A stretch of 64,000 bases of DNA, taken from Bifidobacterium sp. ESL0784 (GTDB taxonomy: Bacteria > Actinomycetota > Actinomycetes > Actinomycetales > Bifidobacteriaceae). Position numbers and translations under genes: made by a program. Location: NCBI RefSeq assembly GCF_029433295.1, contig NZ_JAQTHV010000002.1:310001-374000 (forward strand), written 5' to 3'. Position 1 is the stretch's first letter. The number at the start of each line of letters is the position of its first letter. Shown one piece after another: positions 56,252 through 64,000 of the stretch. The notes under the pieces were generated by a model. That model made no database searches and was not told the origin of the DNA. It saw only the letters and a program-made list of their open reading frames with translations.

Positions 56252-58483
56252 CTAGCGTCCGATCCACCATTTTTGATTGCCCTGACCCATATATTGATAG
56301 GTGATGACCTCGGATCCCGGACTGGTGCTTCCGCCCTTGATATCTATGGCCTTGTTGTTCATCACGCTTTTAATCGCGTAGCTGCCGGCCGAATCCCCTT
56401 CGAAATACCATTCCTGGTTATAGGCCTGATGCCACGGATACTGAATGACGGAACCACCGTCACCAGTCCAGCCATAAGCGATATCAAGATACTTGCCGGA
56501 ATGAAGCGCTCGGATGCCGTATCGTCCGTTGCCCAGATCGGCAAAATAGAACATCTGGTTACCGCCTGAGTTCGGCGTCCAGATTTCAGCCTTGGCGCCA
56601 TCGGCGGTGCTGCCGCTCCAAATATCGAGACGATTCGAGCTGGAACGGGACTTGAGCGTTTGCGGGCCACTCGGCATATTGGCCTTCATCAACCTGAATC
56701 GCTGGTTCCAGCCGGAATTGGCCTGCCACAGTTCCAGTTTGGTACCGGGATCGGAACTGCCCGCATAAATGTCGAGGACTTTATCGCTGGCCCAAGGCAT
56801 TCCGGAGGCGATATACAACGTACCATCGCCGGCCCTGTAGAAGCGCCAATGCTGGTTGACCCCACCATTGCTGGTGTATTGGATAATATCCGCGCCGTTG
56901 TTGCTGAAGCCTGAATACACATCGATGGCTTTATTGGAATGCTTCGCCACAATCGAATAGGTGCCGTCACCCAAAGGCTTGATATGGTAAAGCTGATTCA
57001 AGCCATTGGTAGGCGTCCAAATCCCAATTTTCGCGCAGTCCGCATAGCTATATTGGCCTACGTCGACATACCTATCGGTGAAGTCCGAACCGATGAAATA
57101 GTCACCTTCTGCAATATCATCAACTCTCCGGCTAGGTGACAAAATCTCAGCGGGCGACATGGCGCCGGCCGCATAGTAATAGTTGCCGAAAGCGTTGAGA
57201 TCCACGTTGCCGATGCCATTAATTGAGCCGTTGTCCGCGTACTGCCAGCCACGGTCGTTGCTGGAGTAATTAAAGCCGGTGCGCGAACCGTAACTTGCCA
57301 CCCAGCGGGTATGGGACCGAATGTTGTTGGTATTCAGCGACGTATTGAGATAATAGGTGTAGGAATACACAGACAGATTGTTATAGCCGCTATTCTGCAG
57401 GCAGCCATACCATGTGTTGACGATGCCGTCATAAACCCAAGGGTCAGTGGGTGGCGTATGACCTGTCCAGGTCCAGTTTTCAAGATCATAATAGACCGGA
57501 TAGCTCAAGTCGCCAGGGTAAACTCCGGCATCGTGTAACTTCTTGACTGTGTCCTGACCTTCAGCCCATGCACCATTGTTGTCGTAAGCATACGAATATA
57601 GATAGATGCCGAACGGAATACCCAAACGCTTGCATTCATTGATATTGCGTATGGCTTGGTAATCATTTCGATTATTCCAACCAAATCCTATACGGATGAT
57701 GGCGCCCTCGACACCATCGTTCTTGGCCGCCTGCCAATCGATGGTGCCTTGGTGTTCAGAGACGTCGACCACACCTCTGGCCTGCTGGACAAAAAGATTG
57801 TTTCCACCATCGAAGAACGCTTCAGTTCCGTTGTACGACCCCCAATGGGCACCATACTGGCTCGCCCACGAGCCGACATTCTGTACTCTGCCGGACGTCT
57901 TTTTTGCCGTTCCAATATCGGAAGCCGCATCAACATTCGAAGAAGACGATCCGGAATCGTTGCCTCCCTTCGCAACGGCATCTCCGCCGTTTTTTTCAAC
58001 GGCTTTTTTGACCTCGCTGGCTTCTACCGGAATAAATTTCTTACCGTTGGTCTTGGCCAACGGGTCAGGCGGAGTATCTTGCGTACCGACCACCTTCGGA
58101 TCGGTCACGGGCTTGCCCGTCTCTACGTTCTTGACCTGGCCGTCCTTGGTCACGGCCACATCTTTGGAAACCACCGTGGCATCGTCAGGAATGGCGGAAC
58201 TGACCTTGTCCGGCAACTTCTGGCTCGGGTTGTCCGGCATCGCGTCTTTTGGCGCAGTGGCCGATGAGACCTTCTGATCGCCGATCGTTTTGGTGCCAAA
58301 TCCGCTCTGCTGCCCACCGTTGGATACACTAGATGTAGCGGAGCCGAGACCGGCCTGATCGAAACCGCTCAGGTTCGTGTCGCTCGCCGCCTGCGCGGGA
58401 ACCGCGGTCAGTGCCAGCCCCAACGCCGGAACCGCCAGCACGGCCGCAAATTTGGTGGCCGCGCCCACTAGCCTGTTCTTCAT
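56252..58483 (-). CDS. Secreted GH25 muramidase with ricin-type repeats
   Basis: A 743-aa secreted protein. The signal peptide ends near residue 34 (AVPAQAA). A polar region (35-235) follows, then the GH25 lysozyme domain (about 236-450) with VVDVSEHQGTIDW (catalytic Asp near 240) and VYYDLENW (Glu near 335). The C-terminal 290 residues hold two ricin-type beta-trefoil units, with repeated QW-type motifs such as NQHWRF, NQRFRL and NQEWYF. It cleaves peptidoglycan outside the cell and probably binds galactose-containing polymers. The ATG at 58483 follows AAGGGCG; a longer frame has a non-secretory start and is not used. Its position beside galactan-type polysaccharide genes fits a surface role. 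Confidence 0.93.
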   Translation of the reverse strand: MKNRLVGAATKFAAVLAVPALGLALTAVPAQAASDTNLSGFDQAGLGSATSSVSNGGQQSGFGTKTIGDQKVSSATAPKDAMPDNPSQKLPDKVSSAIPDDATVVSKDVAVTKDGQVKNVETGKPVTDPKVVGTQDTPPDPLAKTNGKKFIPVEASEVKKAVEKNGGDAVAKGGNDSGSSSSNVDAASDIGTAKKTSGRVQNVGSWASQYGAHWGSYNGTEAFFDGGNNLFVQQARGVVDVSEHQGTIDWQAAKNDGVEGAIIRIGFGWNNRNDYQAIRNINECKRLGIPFGIYLYSYAYDNNGAWAEGQDTVKKLHDAGVYPGDLSYPVYYDLENWTWTGHTPPTDPWVYDGIVNTWYGCLQNSGYNNLSVYSYTYYLNTSLNTNNIRSHTRWVASYGSRTGFNYSSNDRGWQYADNGSINGIGNVDLNAFGNYYYAAGAMSPAEILSPSRRVDDIAEGDYFIGSDFTDRYVDVGQYSYADCAKIGIWTPTNGLNQLYHIKPLGDGTYSIVAKHSNKAIDVYSGFSNNGADIIQYTSNGGVNQHWRFYRAGDGTLYIASGMPWASDKVLDIYAGSSDPGTKLELWQANSGWNQRFRLMKANMPSGPQTLKSRSSSNRLDIWSGSTADGAKAEIWTPNSGGNQMFYFADLGNGRYGIRALHSGKYLDIAYGWTGDGGSVIQYPWHQAYNQEWYFEGDSAGSYAIKSVMNNKAIDIKGGSTSPGSEVITYQYMGQGNQKWWIGR

Positions 58484-59123
58484 CTTTTCGCCCTTCAAAT
58501 CCATTGATGTCAATCGGGAATCAGCCTTGCCCGCACCTGCTCCATACGCGTCCCGCAATGGCTCCCGACTTGACACATGTACCATCTTTTTTGCTTTCAT
58601 TTCATTCTTTTAGCCGACAAAACGGACGTTGCCCCTTCGATAAGAGCAAATCTGTCCAATCTAATGCAATGGTAATGCCGCTGATAAAAAAGGCGGGCAA
58701 ACGGCAGAAATATTAGCGAAATCATAACAGTTAATCGCAGTCGAGCAGGAATCATCATCTTTTATTCCCTCTTGGACTCTGCCGGGTGTGTTTGATTAGT
58801 GGCAATCCCCAACATGCTGTCCAACTTCAGTAAACCCAAAACAGAACATTTTAAATGTTATCTTCAACACATTTACTGAGCCCTAAACCACCAATTGATT
58901 ATATTTTGTCGGAATTAAAGCAAATAAGTGCCACCTTGGCAAATTCCACAAAACACAGAATCTCGCGCCAATTGTCATGTGCTACACTAAGTGAGTCGGC
59001 ACACCAAAGTGTCGGAACAATCTGAACGAGTTGTTCTTGCGAAAAGAGTGTTCATTGTAACATTCATCGAACAAAAATAGCCCGTCATCTATTGGCAAGT
59101 AAGTCGATAGGAAGGAATGCATC
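58484..59123. other. AT-rich intergenic region
   Basis: 640 nt between the divergent muramidase and 133-aa genes. It is AT-rich, with no convincing gene. Both promoters must lie here, but no clear -35/-10 pair stood out. GGAAGGAATGCATC ahead of 59124 is the ribosome-binding site of the next gene. Confidence 0.5.
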
Positions 59124-59525
59124 ATGGCAGATGACAAAACCATCGTCGTTGATCCGGCGCTGTATGGGGAAACCGCAGCCGAAAAGACCGCAGAGGCCAA
59201 CAGGGTAGCCCGCAAATTCGGTATCGGGGATGACGCCCTTGCCAAAGTCGAGGATTTCAAAAAGGAATTGACCGACCATAACGCTTGGGATTTGCCGTTT
59301 ATGGGCTATATCGACGAGGACGGATATGGCTATGCCTACGTCCCCGACAAGGCCATCGCGCCGCCGAACTGGGATGCTCACGCAGCTTTCAAGGCGCTTC
59401 CTTACGACGCTCAGACCGCTTTCGCGATCCGTATGCTCTTCACCCACCGCGACGTCGATCGATACGGCGCCACGATGTTCCTGCACTATGAGCGCAACTT
59501 CGACATCAAGTTCAAGGAAGACTGA
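59124..59525 (+). CDS. Hypothetical soluble protein (133 aa)
   Basis: A 133-aa acidic soluble protein with no membrane segment or signal peptide. It is rich in aromatic residues in the second half (GYIDEDGYGYAYVPDK, YGATMFLHYERNFDIKF). I do not recognise the family. It has a good AAGGAA ribosome-binding site and a terminator after it, so it is a single-gene unit between the muramidase and tRNA-Ser. Confidence 0.75.
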   Translation: MADDKTIVVDPALYGETAAEKTAEANRVARKFGIGDDALAKVEDFKKELTDHNAWDLPFMGYIDEDGYGYAYVPDKAIAPPNWDAHAAFKALPYDAQTAFAIRMLFTHRDVDRYGATMFLHYERNFDIKFKED

Positions 59526-59567
59526 GAGTAAGTAATTTTCAATCTCATTTAATATCTGTAATAGCGA

Positions 59568-59607
59568 CGGCACGTTTCGAGCTGATTTTCGGTTCCGAAA
59601 CGTGCCG
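59568..59607 (+). terminator. Terminator after 133-aa gene
   Basis: A 12-bp perfect stem CGGCACGTTTCG (59568-59579) with CGAAACGTGCCG (59596-59607), followed by TTGTTCGTT, a weak U-tract. Confidence 0.7.
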
Positions 59608-59869
59608 TTGTTCGTTCATAACGGTTTGGCAGGCGGGCGGGAAATTCTCGTGAATCGACAATATCCATTACTTTGCAGACAAATCTTCGCTTTTATTCTC
59701 AACGCACTTCAACGTCTCGTTATCTCACGATATTTGCATTCAACGCAACCGGCCAAATCTCCAACCGCCACGCCGACACCAAAATTGCTTGCGAAGCTCG
59801 CGGGCTCATGGTATCTTATTTAAGTTGTGTGTTGTGAGGTCTGCTTGCAGGCTTGGCAATGTGCATGCT

Positions 59870-59957
59870 GGAGAATTCGCCTAGTGGTCTATGGCGCACG
59901 CTTGGAAAGCGTGTTGGTGTAACAGCCTCACGAGTTCGAATCTCGTATTCTCCGCCA
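59870..59957 (+). tRNA. tRNA-Ser (GGA)
   Basis: An 88-nt class II tRNA with CCA encoded. The acceptor is GGAGAAT with ATTCTCC, the discriminator is G, the anticodon loop is TTGGAAA (anticodon GGA), a long variable arm is present, and the T-loop is TTCGAAT. It lies at the left border of an AT-rich accessory stretch. Confidence 0.95.
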
Positions 59958-59961
59958 GCAG

Positions 59962-60000
59962 CCCGGAAAGCTTGAAATATCAAGGTTTCCGGGATTTTTT
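59962..60000 (+). terminator. Terminator after tRNA-Ser
   Basis: CCCGGAAA (59962-59969) pairs with TTTCCGGG (59986-59993), with an inner CTTG/CAAG stem after a G-G mismatch, followed by ATTTTTT. A classic rho-independent terminator. Confidence 0.9.
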
Positions 60001-60196
60001 ATGCCAAAAAGAATTCACCCCACCACTTTTCGACGTAATCCTACGAGGCATCGAAGATCCCACAAGGGCTCAGGGATACCAACAGCGGCATGCAATCTTC
60101 CAATTCCAGTGTTCTTTATGAACTAATCCACACAGAAAACATGGCGATGACTACACTTGTTTATTTAGTACCCGCTATCACTCAAAGGCCGCCGCC

Positions 60197-61216
60197 ATGA
60201 AAACCAAGCATGTACTTAGAAACCTTCTCATTCTTATTGTGTCAGCAGTGGTTATTGGGACTGGAATAGAGTCATATTTTGAGCTCAAAAACCAAGACAG
60301 AAAGAATACAGATAGCGTAAACGCTTATTCGAACATTCAAGGCAAAACTTGGGATAAAGCCGAACAGACGCTACACAACGCCGGAATAAAAACCGATGGC
60401 CGTAGCTACGACTTGCAGGACATTAACGAAGAACCCTTGCCAACACCTACTAATGTCCAATCCAGCAAATACATCGTCAAAAAGGTCACAACTAAAAACA
60501 GAACCAAACCCGTCATCACCCTACATATCGACGTGCCCGCAACAATCACAGGTGAAAATTGGGAGGAAGCCCAAGATGCGCTTAATGAAAAAGCCTATCA
60601 GCACGATGATTACCAGCTTCAAGACACGTCCGGCAGTCTTCTCACACTGCAGACCAACGATAAACCGAGTTTGTATACTGTCAAAACCATAAACAACAAT
60701 GAAGTGCCAGCAACAATTGTCTTACACGTTGATATTCCCGACAATCTGAACGGCCAATCATGGGACAATGCACGAAACATGCTTACTGCTCAAGGTTATA
60801 ACACCGATGTCTATAAGCTAATCGACACAAACTCCAATCTCCTTCACATATCATTGTTCGATGCCGAAAACTGGAAAGTAAAACAAGTCGATAATACGAC
60901 TGCTGTCACAAACATTACGCTTGAATCAAATCCTGCCAATATCGCCCCTGAAAACGCACCACAACAAGAGCAACAAACAACTTCACCTCCGTCAGGAAGT
61001 ACTGCCTCACAACCGCAGACGCCGCAACAGCCACGATTCCAATCACAACCTCAGCGACCTTCGCAAGACCCAGGGCCCAAGCCCAGCGATCAAGGAAAAG
61101 TGCACCGTGGCGCATTCTGCACACCGGAAGGTGCAACAGGACATTCAGACAGAGACTCAGATATACTCACTTGCAGAATGGCAAGAAAAGGTGGACGGCT
61201 ACGCTGGATGAACTGA
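60197..61216 (+). CDS. Membrane-anchored protein with three PASTA-like repeats
   Basis: A 339-aa protein. One helix (about 9-24) anchors it, with the rest outside. Three related repeats follow, at about 46-115, 116-182 and 184-245. Each opens G-x-(T/N/S)-W-(D/E)-x-A-(Q/R)-x-x-L and ends in a strand such as ITLHIDVP or IVLHVDIP, a PASTA-like layout. A Pro/Gln/Ser-rich linker (245-300) leads to a compact C-terminal stretch, GAFCTPEGATGHSDRDSDIL with a second Cys, seen at the ends of other actinobacterial surface proteins. The ligand is unknown; peptidoglycan is the natural guess for PASTA folds. The low GC content and position beside tRNA-Ser suggest acquisition by transfer. Confidence 0.75.
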   Translation: MKTKHVLRNLLILIVSAVVIGTGIESYFELKNQDRKNTDSVNAYSNIQGKTWDKAEQTLHNAGIKTDGRSYDLQDINEEPLPTPTNVQSSKYIVKKVTTKNRTKPVITLHIDVPATITGENWEEAQDALNEKAYQHDDYQLQDTSGSLLTLQTNDKPSLYTVKTINNNEVPATIVLHVDIPDNLNGQSWDNARNMLTAQGYNTDVYKLIDTNSNLLHISLFDAENWKVKQVDNTTAVTNITLESNPANIAPENAPQQEQQTTSPPSGSTASQPQTPQQPRFQSQPQRPSQDPGPKPSDQGKVHRGAFCTPEGATGHSDRDSDILTCRMARKGGRLRWMN

Positions 61217-61409
61217 CCCATAACGCAGGCAAGACAAGGGCCCGGAGCACGGGCACAACCACCTAACCTGTTTTCTTTGCGCCGAAAAACACATTTCTTA
61301 CACTTCCGACGCATCTTGCACGGCATGTCTACTAACACCATCATGCCTTATTGATGAATATTATTCTTCAGTAGGCTGATACATTAATGTGCAAAGTAAC
61401 GCTTATATC

Positions 61410-63098
61410 TTAAGATTCCAGCAATGTTAGTTTCATATATTCATAACATTTCGCAGTTTGGACCGCATCAGAGCAAGCTCTGTGCTTCTCAACGTCATCG
61501 ATACCAAATCGCCGAATAAGATCAAGAAGCCGATGCTTTTCTTCATGCGGGAGCAAAACCCGACTCAATGCAAGGGTATCCATCATTTTATTGGATGGAA
61601 CCACAAGCCCTAACCTTATAGCTTCATTCCTCAGAAACTCCATATCAAATGCCACAATATTATGACCGACTAAAACATCGCCAGCAATAAAGTCAATAAA
61701 ATCTGGCAGAACTTTATCTATCGTCGACGCCTCGGCCAACATCTGGTCAGTGATTCCGGTAAGTTTGCTAACGTCATCAGAAAGCTTCATTTGCGGGTTC
61801 ACCAGCTGCGAATAATACGGCTCGCACAATTTTCCGTCACGTACACGTACCGCACCAAGCTCAATAATTCGGTCATGTTTCGGCGAAAATCCTGTCGTTT
61901 CAAAATCTAAAGCTACGTAATCGGAAACGATAAGGCTATCAGGATTTTGCATTAAAGCATATTTGGTTTCCAAAGCAGCGCATTCTGCCTGTAGAGCAGC
62001 AATATCTTCATTCTTTCTCGACAAGTGCCTTAATACGCTCTCAGCCGTTTCCTTGTGTCCGCCATAAGGGTCACTGGCATCGAGCTCTTCGGCCTTTTTC
62101 TTGGCTTTGCGAAGATACCCCTTTGAAAGGGTGATTAGTGCCTCTAACGTGGAATTAACCAACATATTCCTTGGCTGCTTAGCCCCAAAATCTCCAAAAT
62201 ACTGAGCTCTTCTAAGATTGACTCGGCCTAAAAAGTTGCCAACCTCATCACATGCGTGTCTCAAAGTATAGGCACTCTGTACAAACTCGAGATGACATAC
62301 AAGAACAGCCGCATAATTGTTTACTACAAGACGGTTTAACGCATTACGAAATGCTTGATTTGCGGTCCCTTTGTTTTTCAGTTTTCTATCGCACATTTGC
62401 AAAGCAGCTTTGGTGACTTCAACATCTGTCTGAATCTTGTTGCCGCTACCATTCTTCGCGCCAGAGATTTCCTGCTTATTCGCACGAGCCGGAACCTGCC
62501 GATTCATATCAGCCAGAAGGCAGTTGCCGTGCGAAACCGCATTCCGCATTTTCCGTACAATAAACAACAAATGCTTTTTAGGAAGAGGGCTTCCTTTCAT
62601 TTGATAATAAGTATCGTAAAGCGCCAATTGATCTTTGAACCCAAGCAATTCCCACAATTGCCATGGAACAAATTCATTGTGACAGCTTACAACCAAATCA
62701 TCGGTGTAGGGGTTGTCGTGATGAAGAGGTGGCGTGTCTCCGTGAAACATACGGCGCACACATTTCTCTCCAATATCCGGATCATTATCTCCCATTAGTC
62801 GATTATTAAAATCTACTTTGATTGAGTGCTCGATATTGGAGCACAATGACCACACAAGTCGACTTAACGCGAAATCAATGAGCGAGAGCTCGACCAAATA
62901 ACCAAAGTCAAGACCGTCATACTGATAGCCCTGCTCTGCGGGTATTCTTTGGTAGTTCTTTTCATACGACTTGATTTTGAAGAAATACGAATTCGCGCTT
63001 AAGAAGCTCCTGGCTCTCTGCTCGTCCATTTTTTCGAAGGTTACTCCATGCTCATGGAGAATCTGAATCTGCCGGTCTAGTGTTGCACGCTGCTTCAT
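61410..63098 (-). CDS. Abi_2/HEPN domain fused to DEDDh 3'-5' exonuclease
   Basis: A 562-aa protein with two parts. The first 200 residues match the Abi_2 (AbiD/AbiF) phage-abortive-infection family: LDRQIQILHEHGVTF, FLSANSYFFKIKSY and a late R-N-A-V-S-H motif (Arg185, His190). That is the R-x4-6-H active site of HEPN RNases. After a helical middle and a charged coiled coil (about 325-385), the last 165 residues form a DnaQ-like exonuclease. It has ALDFETTGF (Asp398, Glu400), GHNIVAFDMEFL (Asp485) and HRACSDAV (His539, Asp544), the complete DEDDh set. The ATG at 63098 follows GGAGAGG. It stands alone with AT-rich flanks, about 3.2 kb from tRNA-Ser. A self-contained defence gene is inferred; no partner gene is evident. 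Confidence 0.85.
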   Translation of the reverse strand: MKQRATLDRQIQILHEHGVTFEKMDEQRARSFLSANSYFFKIKSYEKNYQRIPAEQGYQYDGLDFGYLVELSLIDFALSRLVWSLCSNIEHSIKVDFNNRLMGDNDPDIGEKCVRRMFHGDTPPLHHDNPYTDDLVVSCHNEFVPWQLWELLGFKDQLALYDTYYQMKGSPLPKKHLLFIVRKMRNAVSHGNCLLADMNRQVPARANKQEISGAKNGSGNKIQTDVEVTKAALQMCDRKLKNKGTANQAFRNALNRLVVNNYAAVLVCHLEFVQSAYTLRHACDEVGNFLGRVNLRRAQYFGDFGAKQPRNMLVNSTLEALITLSKGYLRKAKKKAEELDASDPYGGHKETAESVLRHLSRKNEDIAALQAECAALETKYALMQNPDSLIVSDYVALDFETTGFSPKHDRIIELGAVRVRDGKLCEPYYSQLVNPQMKLSDDVSKLTGITDQMLAEASTIDKVLPDFIDFIAGDVLVGHNIVAFDMEFLRNEAIRLGLVVPSNKMMDTLALSRVLLPHEEKHRLLDLIRRFGIDDVEKHRACSDAVQTAKCYEYMKLTLLES

Positions 63099-63372
63099 TG
63101 CCTCTCCATTGGATAGAGCAGAGGGGCATTTGCTCGAAAGCAAATACCCCTCAATAAAACTCCGACCCTGCCCTAGCGAACCAGGAGCTTGTCTACGTTG
63201 TATAAAATATATTATCTGGCGCCGGAGCCAAAATCAATAGAAAAAATAAATTTGGAAACAAATTCGTTGCAACAAAAGCGTGTCATCGGCGTGTCCCAAA
63301 ATGACAGTTACAATTTTATTCGTTACAAATTTACTGAGTCTTTATGAAACATTAAACCGGAAACAATTGGAA

Positions 63373-64000
63373 CTAATACAAAATATCTTGTGGACTTATC
63401 TCGGAGAAGTTGCGGGGGAAAACGGACAAAGATGGGGCCGGGTCGACTAAGCGGTGGCGAGCGCGGGCACGGACGGTGGCAGAGTTGCGGCGGGTGAGGG
63501 TTACGGCGGCGAGACCGACGACGAGGACGGCCAGGGCAACGAGGATGGCGATGAGCATGGGATCTCCTTTGGCGTTGTTGGGATTGGGGATTGGGTCGGG
63601 AATGGATTGGCGAGTGCCGGTGATGATAAGGCGCTGAGTGTTGATGGCGTAGGGAGTGCAGGTCATGAGCGTGACCAGGTCGCGGCCGGGCACCACGCGA
63701 TAAAGGCGAGTATCTTGCGGATCGATAACGTGGATGCCAGTGACGCGATAGCCCATCGTGCGTCCCAGCGTCTGGACATAGAAGATGTCGCCTCGCTTGA
63801 GTTCGTCGAGGCGGGTGAACAGCAGAGCGCTGCTCAGGCCGCGATGGCCGCTTAACACGGCATTCGTTGATTTGCCGCCGACCGGCAGGCTCGTACCGTA
63901 CAGGTGTCCGGCGCCGTGAAGCAGCGCACCGTCAGATGTACCGTGATAAATCGGCATGTTCACCGAAATCTTGGGAATGCGCACATTGCCCATCACTCCG
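63373..64000 (-). CDS. Class C sortase (5' end beyond window)
   Basis: The C-terminal 209 residues of a pilus-type sortase, which links LPxTG pilins or anchors them to the cell wall outside the membrane. IPKISVNMPIYHGTS, LSGHRGL (catalytic His), TLMTCTPYAINT (catalytic Cys) and QRLIITG (Arg) are all present. One C-terminal helix (LIAILVALAVLVVGLAAVTL) and a basic tail follow, the class C layout. The frame stays open to the window edge, so the N-terminal helix and lid lie outside. The stop codon is at 63373-63375. No pilin gene is visible in the window; it is expected upstream. The 274-nt AT-rich gap to the exonuclease fusion shows no gene. Confidence 0.9.
   Translation of the reverse strand, partial: GVMGNVRIPKISVNMPIYHGTSDGALLHGAGHLYGTSLPVGGKSTNAVLSGHRGLSSALLFTRLDELKRGDIFYVQTLGRTMGYRVTGIHVIDPQDTRLYRVVPGRDLVTLMTCTPYAINTQRLIITGTRQSIPDPIPNPNNAKGDPMLIAILVALAVLVVGLAAVTLTRRNSATVRARARHRLVDPAPSLSVFPRNFSEISPQDILY

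Noticed and set aside
59870-63372. Prophage or integrative element with attachment sites
   Set aside because: No integrase, no phage genes and no second copy of the tRNA-Ser 3' end were found in the window.

Overview
The window looks like a chromosomal stretch of a Bifidobacterium or close relative (Actinomycetota, Bifidobacteriaceae). This rests on the gene set: a LacI-controlled oligosaccharide locus with intracellular glycosidases and an ATPase-less ABC importer, mevalonate-pathway kinase and decarboxylase, a GlfT2-like galactofuranosyltransferase, a GH25 muramidase with ricin-type repeats, a class C sortase, and glutamyl-tRNA synthetase beside tRNA-Glu and tRNA-Gln. The species cannot be named from the sequence.

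Layout. 1-2.8 kb: a metallophosphoesterase cut by the window edge, tRNA-Gln, tRNA-Glu, a composite inverted-repeat element and gltX. 3-24 kb: a glycan-utilisation locus. It contains intracellular GH51, GH115-like, GH38 and GH2 glycosidases and an AGE-family epimerase/isomerase. A lipoprotein-type binding protein and two permeases import the substrate. UxaC, UxuB and an enolase-superfamily ManD take glucuronate to 2-keto-3-deoxygluconate. A divergent LacI regulator lies next to uxaC. 24-38 kb: housekeeping and orphan genes: fba, an odd tRNA-like RNA, tRNA-Gly, a DUF3021 protein without a normal start codon, htpX, ferredoxin-NADP reductase, a ThiY/ThiX-like transporter pair, a DUF805 protein, a histidine phosphatase and an MFS transporter. 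38-42 kb: a GtrA-like protein and the mevalonate genes. 42-58.5 kb: a surface-polysaccharide region with GlfT2- and GlfT1-like transferases, a Wzm/Wzt-type ABC exporter, a GT4, LicD, two acyltransferases, a large DUF6020-like membrane protein, a DPM-like GT2 and the GH25 muramidase. 59-63.4 kb: an AT-rich accessory stretch next to tRNA-Ser, holding a membrane-anchored protein with three PASTA-like repeats and a fusion of an Abi_2/HEPN RNase-like domain with a DEDDh 3'-5' exonuclease. The window ends inside a class C sortase gene.

How the genes fit together. In the glycan locus no glycosidase has a signal peptide, so oligosaccharides are probably imported intact and cut inside the cell. Mannose, glucuronate, arabinose and galactose are the likely products, which suggests a glucuronate- and mannose-containing plant gum or glucuronoarabinoxylan fragments. 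The polysaccharide genes form a plausible ABC-transporter-dependent assembly line with galactofuranose. The strongest candidate for an undescribed system is the single-gene HEPN-exonuclease fusion at 61.4-63.1 kb, which has the architecture of an anti-phage defence protein. The second is the short tRNA-like RNA at 25.5 kb, whose anticodon loop is replaced by a GCAA tetraloop.
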